The notes below the pieces were generated by a model, which was not told the origin of the DNA, ran no database searches, and worked only from the letters and a program-made list of their open reading frames with translations. A stretch of DNA of 64,000 nt, from the NCBI GenBank assembly GCA_020881915.1, contig JAJFPB010000007.1, positions 1,798,001-1,862,000 of the forward strand, in the 5' to 3' direction. This DNA comes from Paramyrothecium sp. XJ0827 (taxonomy: Eukaryota; Ascomycota; Sordariomycetes; Hypocreales; Stachybotryaceae). Both the position numbers and the translations under genes were made by a program. Of the stretch, positions 1 to 10,405 are shown piece after piece. Position 1 is the stretch's first letter. Each line of letters opens with the position of its first letter.

Positions 1-196
1 GGACCACCCTACCCAACCGTATCTGTGCTTCCTCTGTGGGGTGGGTTGCCTCAGAAGGGCCGCGTTCTAGAAGCTCAATATCGTACGTTGTGGCTTCGCC
101 CCTAGGTTCAACGTGTTCGAAACCGAACCACAGGCTAATAAAAGAAAGTCGAGACTTCTTCATTGGCTGTTCCTCGTCGTCTAAATAACCAAGCAT
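1..196 (-). CDS. 5' part of an unidentified protein-coding gene, cut by the window edge
   Basis: An open frame runs leftward from an ATG at 196 through position 1 without a stop, giving at least 65 codons. The peptide begins MLGYLDDEEQPMKK and has a short aromatic/hydrophobic stretch (FISLWFGF) followed by a charged segment. Its composition looks like real protein rather than a random frame, but I do not recognise the family. A second in-frame ATG lies at 163. The remainder of the gene lies outside the window, so its length, introns and function are unknown. It could also be a chance open frame. Confidence 0.4.
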   Translation of the reverse strand, partial: MLGYLDDEEQPMKKSRLSFISLWFGFEHVEPRGEATTYDIELLERGPSEATHPTEEAQIRLGRVV

Positions 197-1053
197 AGTC
201 GAGGAGAAGGCGCACTGCAGTGCTCTGGCCATACTAATGATACTGGGGGTGAATCTAAACGTGCTGTGTGCCGTGGCCGCAATGCAAGCACGAGAGCACA
301 GTAAAGGCAAGGTTGCTGCAAGTCAAGCCGTGACTCTGGGCGCTTCTGCACGACGCTCAATCGCACTCGTGAGGCTCATGCAGTGTGAGTGAGTGGCTGC
401 ATCGTTAGGGTAGCCTTCTACTACCCTGCTTGTCCGGGCCCAGCTAACGGGAGAATCTAAGCGATGTGACCCGATGGTGGCCAGCATCAACGGCTCGGAT
501 GTGATCATGAAAACGGACGTCTTCCGAGCATGTGTGATTGGGAACGCACGAGTGCCGGTAATAAGGTGTGTTGCGGGCAATAGATGGCTACGTGCGTACC
601 CCGGGCAAGCCATCCGGAAATGACAGCATTGATCCTGTACGTAAAGTAGTGTTTCACTCGGCGGTTGCGGAGAAGCAGCCTTGGTCCCTTTTCTACAATT
701 CACTTCTTGTTTCCACATTTGAATCCTTGTTGATCTGGGGTTATCATGATTCATAGACTTCGGTATCGTTAACCCAAGTGAAATGAGTCTATACAGCGTG
801 AGGGAAACTTGGGAGTTCTTCCTTATGAACAGTCGACGAACCTTCTTTTATTCTATACCACGTTGTCAAATCCGCGGACGACTTCCAAGTGAGAGGTCAC
901 AGGGGCGATCCAAAGGTTCTATCCCGATCTATATCTGTTGAAGATTCTCATCTCGATTCTATAGGCGCTGAAACTCCCTCGACATCCTGCCGCAAAGTCG
1001 ACTGTGGGCAAATGCCCTGAGTACCAACGCGTTGCCGTGATTCTACGGCTACT
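197..1053. other. Intergenic, no supported gene
   Basis: Several short overlapping open frames occur on both strands here, but none shows a recognisable domain or convincing splice pattern. It lies between the putative left-edge gene and the 3' end of the methylthioadenosine phosphorylase gene. It presumably holds the promoter of the former and the terminator of the latter. Confidence 0.5.
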
Positions 1054-2123
1054 CTATGACTCCCAGAAGCCTGGGAACAGAAACTCTACTTTCTTCATAG
1101 CCTCGGGGTTTCGGCCTTCGGGCTTGGTCATGAACTTGACTGCGCCTTGCGATGAGCCTTCGAAGTGCTTGGCCAGGACAAGATCGCTGTGCTCGATCTT
1201 GGACAACTGGTCGAGCACGCCGCCGACCAGCTTGCGCGCATTGTGGCCGTTGGATTTCATGTACTTGATAACCAGCTCAACGTTGACATCTTCGAAGGAG
1301 TGCCAGCAGTCGTAGTCAGTGGCCATGGCGATGACCTGATAGGAAAGCTCGGCCTCGCGTGCAAGCTTGGCCTCTGGCAGGGTGGACATGTTGATTACGG
1401 AACCACCCCACGATCGGTACATGTGCGATTCGGCACGAGTCGAGAACTGAGGTCCCTCTGCAAGTCAAGTCAGCCATCGCGATCCGTTGAGTAAGGGACT
1501 TGTTCGTCTCGCTTCGTACCCATACAGATGACAGTGCCCTTCTCGTGGAGCACAATGTTGTCGCCCTCCATGTGCTCGGCGCACTTCTTGATGACCTCGG
1601 CAAGTTTCTTGTCGAAGGGGTCAGCGAAGCCAACGTGGCCGACGACACCGCCTTCGAAGAATGTGAAGGGACGAATGCCCTTTGTGCGGTCGATGACCTG
1701 GTCAGGGACCACAAAGTCCATAGGCTTGATCTCCTCCTGCAGCGAGCCAACTGCAGAGAAGGCGACGATACTGCGGACGCCGATGTGGCGCAGAGCGGCG
1801 ATGTTGGCACGGTTGGGAACTTCGTGGGGCGCGAATTGGTGGTGGACGCCGTGACGGGCAAGGAAGGCAACGTGGACATCGTTGTGGCGGAGGATACGGA
1901 TCGGCGAGGCCGGGGCACCCCACGGAGTGTCGATGTTGAGCTCGGCAACGGGTTCGTAGCCGTCAAGCTGGGATAGGCCGGTGCCGCCAATGATGGCGAT
2001 GTGAACCGGTTCTACAAGGGAGGGAGGCCCGCATTAGAAGTTGTTCCATAGAGCGTTTGCGCCCAAGGACAGGGGGTTGAAGGAAATGCGCTTACTATCA
2101 AATGTAGATGGGAGGGCGGCCAT
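1054..2123 (-). CDS. S-methyl-5'-thioadenosine phosphorylase
   Basis: Methionine-salvage enzyme that splits methylthioadenosine with phosphate into adenine and 5-methylthioribose-1-phosphate in cytosol and nucleus. Three exons (2123-2096, 2011-1520, 1457-1054) join to 307 codons plus stop. The first exon is only 28 nt. The protein opens with a phosphate-binding IIGGTG motif near residue 15. It carries the purine phosphorylase signature CMEGPQFSTRAES, which is rebuilt exactly across intron 2, and ends with the MATDYDCWHS substrate-pocket region. Length matches eukaryotic MTAPs (about 280-350 residues). Intron ends are gtaagc...ttgtag and gtacga...ttgcag. Yeast calls the gene MEU1. It lies head to head with the ataxin-10 homologue, about 0.96 kb apart. 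Confidence 0.95.
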
Positions 2124-3087
2124 TGTGAATGCGTTTGGTCCAGCGGCTCAACGGGAAAATGGGGGTTGGATAAGTCAAAGCAGTAAAACGACTCGACAAC
2201 GAAGTAGCCAATGCCGTGTACTCGGGGTGGAAGAACGATCGTGGGGCTGAGGGTATCAATGCGTGATGGTATGGAAACTTTGTAGATTTGTAGACGGAGG
2301 GGAGGTGGGGGATAAGAGGAGCACGCAACTTCGAGGCACTACGTGAGCTTATCTATGGCATCGTACCGCCAGAAGGCCGCGCTCTTTTTTTTTTTTTTAC
2401 CCCGCCATCGAGGTGAGGTTGTGCTGGGACAATGGCGTGCCCACGGCTGGTTAGCGATTAGATCTTGGAGGGGTTCTGATGAGTGCCTGTCCATATTTCC
2501 AAATTGCCATTTTCCTATGATCAAGCAAATGAAGCCCAGGCCACATAGCCACACATCATTCTGCAAGTCTACATGTACACACGTGAGGTGACACAACGTC
2601 ATGAGCCTATCCGGTTGCTGCACGCTCTAGTTTACTGGTGATTGTATTGACGCTGGAGGCTAACAAATATCCATCCCGGCCAGACGCAGGGTAACGTAAA
2701 CCAGGAGCCAAAGATATATGGTCTTGCCTGCTGTCTAGGGTACGGCATGCTGGTGCTAATTAGCAGGCAACCATTCACTTTGTCAGTGACCATGTCGATC
2801 AAGAAACTGGAGAAACGGCAGAAACCAACAGCAAGCATGGCAGAGCAGTGCATCGATTGATAATTACGCCTCTCGTTCCCGGCTTCGTCGGGTTTTGGTT
2901 CGCCTTCCCTTCCCTTGTAGTGCCAGCTTGCTTACCAAACACCCCACCACGTTTTTTTCCCATGGCCCCACCGAAATTATTTTAGGTATTGTCTTGTCTG
3001 GGCACTCACACCGATTTCACTTTCAGTATCTTGCACCAGCAGGACCTTGTCGCCTTCAGTTCCCCAGCAGGTAATAGCTGCAGTAGC
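2124..3087. other. Divergent promoter region between MTAP and the ataxin-10 homologue
   Basis: No coding frame is supported. The two flanking genes are transcribed away from it, so it should hold both promoters. A run of about a dozen T residues lies near 2387-2398. Confidence 0.5.
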
Positions 3088-6000
3088 ATGCCTGAGATGG
3101 CTTCCAAGGATAGGACCACACAGCTGGCCGACTATGTCAGCATCCCGGCTGAGGTTCTCCGCGATGGGCAGGGCGAGACCATCGAGGAGCGGTCCTTCTC
3201 TGCCGCCCTCATCTGCTTAGAGGGCCATTATACCCAGTCGCCTCCCATGGGCCCTCAGACTGCGGCGAGGGTGAGCTCCATGATATCCAAAACTTTGGAG
3301 AAGACGCATACCCTCAGGAAAGCAAGGTGAGTCTCTTCCGTGCGGGTCGTCAAGTGGACACCCCGGAGCCTGACAAATCTTCTAGAGAAACGCTCTCACG
3401 CAATGTGGCCATTTGGATATGGCTCACCCGAATCTTCGCAGCGGCCATTCCCAGCCTGACCACACGTTCTGTGGGTCCGCTGTCCAGCTTGAACGACCCC
3501 GAAAGGGGCGTCAGCTCGCAGGAAAGCACCGCCTTGATCGTGATGAATCACGCTTCTATCAAGGAGGATCTTGGAACTCTCATCAAGCTCATGCACATTG
3601 CACGCAATCTTTTGGTCAATGCTGAGCCTGAGGTCCCCCAGGATATTTGCGCCGCCGTTCACTTTGACCAGATGGTTTATCAGACCATCATTCTCTGCGT
3701 AAACGTCACCAGCAAAGGCTACGATGGCGAGATCCTAGACGAGCCGCAACGGCTGAAACTCGCCGATGTAACCGAGCTATGTGAGTAGCGACTTCAGCGT
3801 GCCATACCCCATTCGTCGCCACTAACCAATCAATTGGTAGACAAGAAACTGCTGGTGACCTCGCTCCAGCAGGCGCACAACTGGACCGCCAAGCATGATC
3901 GAAATAAGATGTCGTTCTGGTTTGACGTTCTGTTTGACGACGAGGGAACCTTTTCTGGACCAGAAGACGCCTTGGGTGATGGATCAGGCTTCCGACCTGA
4001 TCTAGCCAAGCACCAGGTTCAGCACTGGCTTGATCGTAATTCGAGATTGTGCGACACGGCCAGGAAGTTGCTTAAGGACTACGCGCAGAACCAAGCAGAC
4101 AAACCTCCCGGAAATTTGGCCCCCATACGACCGCTGGCATGGAACTGGCTCCCGGACGGCTCGGTAGATGTGACTGGCTTGGTCGATGATGGCAACGAGA
4201 AGATCAACCCTGTATGGAACCCAGAAGAGAAGGATCAGTTCGAAAGGGATCGCGCATATGGCCGCGTCTCGAGGGAGATTGATACCTGGTGGCTCCGTGC
4301 TCGTGATCCGAATTACGAAGAATGGGTAGTGGGGATGCCCTCGGTCGAGTTTGCGCAGACGCGGACACAGCATTGCAAGAACAACCTCGTGCATCGCTAT
4401 GCGCATTCTTACAGAGCAGAGCACTCGCCCCCGCCAGATGTAATCGAAGAGGAGCTTTCAGAGCACGAACACTGTCCGGAGTGCCACGAGTGCCATCATC
4501 ACCACCATGATGACCACGATGACCACGACCACGAACATGAGCACGAACACGGCCATGACCATGATCACCACCACCATCACCATGATCATGACCATGAGCA
4601 CGAACACGAACACGACCATGAACATATTCATGATCACGACCACGATCACGACCACGATCATGATCACGACCACGCCCATGACTGCGAGCACCACCACCAT
4701 CACCACCATGACCACGAATACAATCATGACTACGTCGAGGATATGATAGACGACGACGAGGCCGACGATGACGAATCTTATGGAGAAGGACCATTGACAG
4801 GCTTGCTAACCGAGATTCCTAATATTTTGGACCCTAAGCAGATCGAGGCCCTACACATGATTATCAAATCATGCATCCTGGACAACGCAGGCTCAGGACT
4901 CACGCGAGCTGGGGAGAACCTACAGAAGACAAGATGCAGAATGTTTCTGGCGCTTGATTGCGGGAAGAGTCTGCTGCGGGAGATGCTGGTCTTTATTGCT
5001 GTTTGGGAAAAGGACGAGCAGTCGCTGATATTCCAAGTTACGACACAGATTGTCGAGGCGATTCATCATAGTGCTCTGATTCCATATGCCTGGAACTCTC
5101 TGAGGATCCCCAAAGACATTATCTCACCGGCGCAGACCGTCTTGCTGCGTCTTGTCAACCACATGTTCCGTGCCCGGGCCACGCACTCCAATGCCCAGGA
5201 TTCCAAGGACAACGCTCGAGATGTTAAACTGGTGCATTTCTTCTACAGCTTTTTCCGCAGCCGGATCGTTCCCGAGTGCGCTGCTTTGATGCATTTGCAG
5301 GCGCAGATTCGTGAAGAAGTGCGAGACCCTTCAGACTTTCCGGTTGATGGGTGGGATATGGAGAGAGCGAAGGAAGGTCTAGCGCAGTACCTGGACTTTC
5401 TCACGACGGTGGCGGAGATGGCGGATACCCGGGCGAAGCTGATAGAATGGGAGGCCGTGTATGACCTGGTCACGATTCTTGCCGGACTCGAGGCGGGCGT
5501 ACCCAAGAAGCCTCTTGTTGATGTGCCTAAGCGCACACCTCCTGGAGACGGCCCCGACCCAATGGTTGAGCGACCGTACGCAACAGGTAACGACAACGCC
5601 TCGCCGCCACCGCCGCCACCACCACTGCAGGAGCCTGCGCACAAGTTTCCCTGGTCTGGCATAAAGGGCCAGATCTTCACAATTGTCGCAACGCTCCTAC
5701 AGCCGCCTCCTGGCCAAAGTAGCCCGGGAAATCCTCAGGTTCAAGCGCAGATGGTCAAATACAACGGGATCGTGCCGCTGCTGAACTGCTGCGCCTACGA
5801 CGACCACAACCCGTTTGCCAAGGAGCGAATCACAATCTGCCTGAAATGGCTGCTGGATGGTTGCGAAGCGGCCAACAACTTTTTCCGAGAACTCGTAAGC
5901 ATGGCGCCGCAGCCGAACCTCAAACCACCCCCTGGCGGTTCAAACATGTCATCGCTCCGGGTTGATGGCATCCAGGGCGAAGTCAAAGTGCAAGTGCGTT

Positions 6001-6131
6001 CGAGTACTGCCGCGCCCGTGGCGGAGCGTAGCGTCCCTCAAGATGGCGAAGACCTGTTGAGGAGGACGGCAGAGCTGAGCCTCGGAGCGTCAGGCAGTAC
6101 TGGAAATATTGAGGAAGATTTTATGGCTTGA
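3088..6131 (+). CDS. Ataxin-10 / Ctr86 homologue with a giant His-rich insert
   Basis: Three exons (3088-3326, 3386-3780, 3841-6131) give 974 codons plus stop. The C-terminal region around residues 800-890 (VKYNGIVPLLNCCAYDDHNP then a helical repeat) is the ataxin-10 C-terminal domain. Fungal members are named CTR86 or copper transport protein 86. Their molecular role is poorly defined, with links to cell division in other organisms. Residues about 420-509 (nt 4464-4733) are roughly half histidine, mixed with Asp and Glu, and preceded by a CPECHEC cysteine motif. This looks like a metal-binding, disordered loop inside the helical repeat body. A proline run follows near residue 800. The start is the first in-frame ATG after an AG-rich leader; a second ATG lies three codons later. 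Family assignment is firm, function is not. Confidence 0.88.
4464..4733 (+). repeat. His/Asp/Glu-codon microsatellite inside the ataxin-10 homologue
   Basis: A degenerate trinucleotide/hexanucleotide repeat of CAC/CAT alternating with GAC/GAT/GAG codons, kept in frame for 90 codons. By my count about 47 of the 90 encoded residues are histidine. Wobble positions vary, so the tract is not a recent pure expansion. It remains open in several frames on both strands, which produces spurious overlapping open frames. Confidence 0.9.
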
Positions 6132-6486
6132 ATTAACTCGTAGGAACAAGATGGCAAGGCCTGGAGGAGTTACCAAATAACGGCTGCCGTCTGGCTTTGC
6201 CTTGGCATATTAAGCAAGAAATTATGAGAGAATTTTAATGAAAATAATGATGTTTGGAGAGAGGAGCCTGCAATGTCTATTTTTCATGAAGATGCCAGTA
6301 ACCAACCACCTGTGCGAGAAAAGGAGAAACGAACAACCTAGCCCATAAATACCGCCAAGAAAGTCCCAACCACAAGATGCCCACAGCTATTTCATGCACA
6401 ACCCAAGTTGTTCCTATGTGGTCATTTTTCAAATATGTAAGTAAAAAAATCCCAAGACCGTCCTCCTGTTCGTGCCAGCGACACAT
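6132..6486. other. Convergent intergenic spacer
   Basis: Holds the 3' ends of the ataxin-10 homologue (+) and RIB3 (-). It is AT-richer than the flanking coding DNA, with AATAA-like stretches near 6222-6248. No gene is seen. Confidence 0.5.
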
Positions 6487-7359
6487 CTAGCTTGAGCCAT
6501 TCAGCTGCAGCTTGCCCTCGGTCTTCTCGACGTAATCGACGAGGTCGGCAATGGTGCAGACCTTCAGGCCCCATTTCCGGGCAAACTTGATGCAGTCCTC
6601 GCCCCGCAGCATGCCGACGCCGCTGCGCACGGCCTGACCCTCGACCTCGCTGCCGACATCGACGATCTCGCAGATGACGGCGACCTCGTGCTTGCCGGTG
6701 AGGCGGCAGAGCTCGGTAGCAGCCTCGGTGTGGCCGGTGCGCTGGCGCACGCCGCCTGGGACGGAGCGCAGGGGCAGGATGTGGCCGGGCCTGCGGAGGG
6801 AGGCGGCGTCAGACGCCGGGTCGGCGAGGACGCGGCAGGTGAGGGCGCGGTCGTGGGCGCTGATGCCGGTGGAGACGGAGGGGTCGGCGGCGTCGACCGA
6901 GACGGTGTAGGCGGTGCCGCGCACGTCTTCGCTGGCCTGGGGCGGGACCATGGGGTGCAGGCGGAGGGCGTCGGCGCGGGCGGCGTTCATGGGGGCGCAG
7001 ACGTAGCCGGAGGAGTGGTGGATCAGGAAGCCCATCTGCTCCGTGGTGACGTCCTGGGCGGCGATGATCAAGTCGGCCTCGTTCTCGCGGGAGGGGTCAT
7101 CGAGGACGACGAGGAACTCGCCATTTTCTAGATTGGGAGCGCCTGTTAGCAGAGCGACCGTTGAAGGGCTGTGCAAACGGGGTAAGGAAGGGCGACCGAG
7201 GAGGGTTGTGTCGCCGCGCCTCGGCGACGGAGTGAGGAGTCACGAGGAAAAGCAGCGCAGGCAGGAGAGCGGTCGAGAGGGGGATTCACACGTACTGAAT
7301 GCCTCGAGGGCGTCTGGGATTGAGTCGAATTGACTCTGGTCTATTGTTGACGAAGGCAT
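6487..7359 (-). CDS. RIB3: 3,4-dihydroxy-2-butanone 4-phosphate synthase
   Basis: Riboflavin-pathway enzyme that converts ribulose 5-phosphate into formate and the four-carbon unit used for lumazine. Two exons (7359-7296, 7127-6487) join to 234 codons plus stop. The junction rebuilds the conserved ALEAFKNGEFLVVLDD segment. The protein shows the acidic loop SRENEADLIIAA, the GISAHDRALT motif and RRPGHILPL followed by GGVRQRTGHTEAA. These carry the Mg2+ and substrate ligands of RibB. It is a stand-alone RibB without a GTP cyclohydrolase II domain, as in fungi. Length fits the family (200-240 residues). The intron (7128-7295) is longer than most in the window. Confidence 0.95.
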
Positions 7360-8658
7360 GGCTCGTGGTCTGCGCGCGGGTAGACAGGATGGTATTGTCG
7401 GCTAGTTTTTGGGGGAGGGTATTGATCCTCGGCCTTCGGATTGGAGTCTCTTTTTCAATCCCACCTGCTTATCTCATGCGGGTGGCAGAGCTGGTGCTAA
7501 TAAAGTAAGGTCGTCTGGTCCCTCAATACCAAGGCGGGGTACTTTTTTCTTGCGGTGGTGAGTTTGGAGGGGCACCAGGTTTGGATGGTCCCGAGTGGCC
7601 CGACTTAGACGGCGCTGGCTTTGGAGGTGGGCACGGAATAGAATTGAAAGAGTTCACAACGATAGGTGTAACGAAAAGGGAGAAGAGACGACGCTGGGTA
7701 AGGTGTAGTAAGAATGAAAAGCAGAACAGAATGGTTTTTTGGGGGGTTGACGAAGGAGGTTCACGGCTCGTCCGGAGCGAGAAGCTGCCCCTTTGCGGCG
7801 GCGCACTTCGGTTCTTTATTACCGGAAGTGGGTCGACTCTTCGGCCGTCTGACTGAATTGATGGGAGAGACTTCTTGGCCCGTCTTATGCACAGGCTGGC
7901 GGAGACACGTATCGGGTTTTCGAATTAATGCGACTGGAAGCGGTGCGTGACCATGGCCAGTTTGCGGCGCCTCTACGCTTGATGAACTGTACGTGTGACA
8001 TCGACTCGCATGTGGCCCGAGGCGCTCGGGGCCCGGAGGGGCAGGGCCACGATGGACGTTTCCCGGTTTGCTAGCATTTGTCAGGGTCTGCTCAGCAGCG
8101 GGAGGGAATTGGACATGAGGTGGGGCCCGGCGGCTGTTACATAAGCGGATAGGCGGGCTTTGCCGTGCCAAAAGAGACATGTTCCGTAGGTGGTCTTTTA
8201 CCTAAGGTAGGTGAATGAATTGTCATGTTCGATGAGAGTGGTGGACACAAGCTGAACATGCAATTCAGTCGGAGTATTTACAAGGTGATTGTGAATGTGT
8301 TTGTTCGTCTGTCTACCTATCTGTACGTCCGCCTGAAATATATTTCCAATTTTCTCCTTTGCAACGTTCTCCTGGCCACAATGGTACGCTGTAATGTGCA
8401 GCTACCGCCTTCGCGAACAGATACCGAGAGAGAAGTCCAAGGGGCCCTGGATCGGTTCTGGGGCCTCGGCCTTCGATACCTTACCCGCGCGCAAAACCAC
8501 GGGCCGCCCACCGCCGTACCTCAGCCCCACAAGCCCAGCGGGTGATGCACGATTACTTCAGCCGACACAAGCTTTGTCATCATCAACCAAGAGCTTCCGC
8601 AACAAGCTTCAACTGACCCTCGCCTCCCCCCACGCCATCACGAATCGTGCCGAATCCA
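7360..8658. other. Divergent intergenic region between RIB3 and COQ3
   Basis: No supported coding sequence in about 1.3 kb between two diverging genes. The stretch from about 7360 to 7750 is G-rich on the plus strand. A TACCTAAGGTA-type palindrome sits at 8200-8210. Confidence 0.5.
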
Positions 8659-9543
8659 ATGGCTGCGTCGATCCGGCCATCGAGTTCCTGCCTCGGACGG
8701 CTGGCCTCGAGAGCTCAAACGGCCCTCCGATCGTCGTCGCAGGCACCGACTCGGCAATGGCAGCGAGCACGCCGTGCAACCTGCCAGCCGCAGCGATGCC
8801 ACTCGACCTTCTCCTCCGTCAACCCCGATGAGGTCTCCCACTTCAACGCCTTGGCCGCGGAGTGGTGGGACCCCCACGGCTCCTCGCGGCTGCTGCATCT
8901 CATGAACCCGCTGCGCCATGACTTCATCAACGCCTGCCTCGACTCGCAGCTCGAGCCGCGCCCCGAGACGCTCTCCTACCTGGACATCGGCTGCGGCGGC
9001 GGCATCTTCGCCGAGAGCGCCGCCCGCCTGGCTACCACGCAGCGCGTCACAGCCATCGACCCCACGCCCTCCGTCCTCGCCGTCGCAAAGGCGCACGCGC
9101 GCAAGGACCCGGCGCTGAGCGCCAAGCTGACGTACCGGCAAACCTCGATCGAGGACCTCGAGGTGCCCGCGGAGGGGCAGGGCTACGACATCGTGTCGCT
9201 CTTCGAGGTCATTGAGCACGTCGACCAGCCGGGACAGTTCCTCGAGCGCGTGAGGCCCTTTGTCAAGCCGGGCGGCTGGCTGGTCATGAGCACCATCGCG
9301 CGGACCTGGACGAGCTGGTTCACGACGAACCTGATGGCCGAGGACATCCTGGGCATCGTCCCCAAGGGCACGCATGACTGGAACAAGTACATCAACGAGG
9401 ACGAGCTGCGACGGTTCTTCGTCGACAAGGGCTGGGGCAGCCCGCGCGTCATGGGGGTCGTCTACGTGCCTGGGCTGGGCTGGAAGGAAGTCCGCGGGAG
9501 CGAAAAGGTTGGAAACTACTTCTTTGCCATTCGGAGGGTGTAA
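8659..9543 (+). CDS. COQ3: Mitochondrial ubiquinone biosynthesis O-methyltransferase
   Basis: Performs both O-methylation steps of coenzyme Q synthesis in the mitochondrial matrix, using S-adenosylmethionine. A single exon encodes 294 residues. The frame is open from an upstream GTG at 8647, but the first ATG is at 8659. The N-terminus (about 45 residues) is rich in Arg, Ser and Ala and lacks acids, typical of a mitochondrial presequence. The class I methyltransferase motif LDIGCGGGIFAESAA starts near residue 108. Downstream are VTAIDPT, the FEVIEHVDQP motif and LFVKPGG-like strands, and THDWNKYI typical of UbiG/Coq3. The ending YFFAIRRV is also family-like. Confidence 0.94.
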   Translation: MAASIRPSSSCLGRLASRAQTALRSSSQAPTRQWQRARRATCQPQRCHSTFSSVNPDEVSHFNALAAEWWDPHGSSRLLHLMNPLRHDFINACLDSQLEPRPETLSYLDIGCGGGIFAESAARLATTQRVTAIDPTPSVLAVAKAHARKDPALSAKLTYRQTSIEDLEVPAEGQGYDIVSLFEVIEHVDQPGQFLERVRPFVKPGGWLVMSTIARTWTSWFTTNLMAEDILGIVPKGTHDWNKYINEDELRRFFVDKGWGSPRVMGVVYVPGLGWKEVRGSEKVGNYFFAIRRV

Positions 9544-10405
9544 AGCGAATGAAGGGGCTAGCAGTGCGGGACTGGCTTGACCTGCGTGGCTCCGAATCTG
9601 TATCAATACAACACGCTGTACATGTAGTGCCTCAAGGCTCGCGGATCGATCCGTCTGGAGGCAGTTGTAACATTAAAACAATGTAAAATCATAACCATGA
9701 GACAACTTGCGCATCTCAAAATGCACAACTCGTGGTGTAAATTACATCGTACTCAAGATTGAAATCAAGACCCGAGGTCGATCGGTGACCATCTCATCTG
9801 AGATGGAGCTAACTTTCGGCAAGGGGGGCGATTGTGTGAGTTTGTGAGCATATTCTGTAAGATATGCAGCAGAGGTCTAGCCTTCCATGCGATAGATCTA
9901 CTATCAAGAGTTAGCAGAGCAGGAAAACATTGTACGTTTCCCCGCCTTGCAAGTGTCAATAGCCAGTCGCCTGAATCGTCTAAAGAATACATGTATATTC
10001 ATGTGTGAAGGAACCTGCTCAATCCACCAAGTCGCGGAAAATGGCTGGTCAGCCTTATTGGTTGAGAAAGTAAGTTTGCCTTGGCTGCCCTGAGCCACAC
10101 ACAATCGCTGCCGTGCTACTTACTGTAGGCACAGGGGAGAGGCAAGGGGAACGGCCCGCCCCACGCTTACAGGCACCAGTGATCAACGAGAAAGTCAGCC
10201 AGCCTAGGAACCTTCAGTGCAGCCTTGACGGGTTTTCCTTTTCTTGTTATTCTAGGGGAAATCCAAATTGCATGTTTCCGCATGGCCTTTTCCCCTTTCT
10301 TTTTCTATCCCATGCGGTTTCGAAACATTTCATCCTTTCGCTCACACACATTCTACAACAAGGAGTTCGTGCATAGGAACAGCATGATTTGAAGACGGGG
10401 GCGCT
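9544..10405. other. Intergenic, COQ3 3' side and carboxypeptidase promoter
   Basis: No coding frame is supported. The last 150 bases before 10406 are pyrimidine-rich with long T/C runs, as commonly seen upstream of transcription starts in filamentous ascomycetes. Confidence 0.45.

Noticed and set aside
4458..4794. Long frames on both strands over the His-rich tract
   Set aside because: They are shadows of the CAY/GAY repeat, yielding poly-Val/Met or Arg/Gly peptides. The His/Asp frame belongs to the spliced ataxin-10 homologue.
8638..9606. 322-codon minus-strand frame opposite COQ3
   Set aside because: It is an antisense shadow. The plus strand encodes a complete Coq3 with all methyltransferase motifs.
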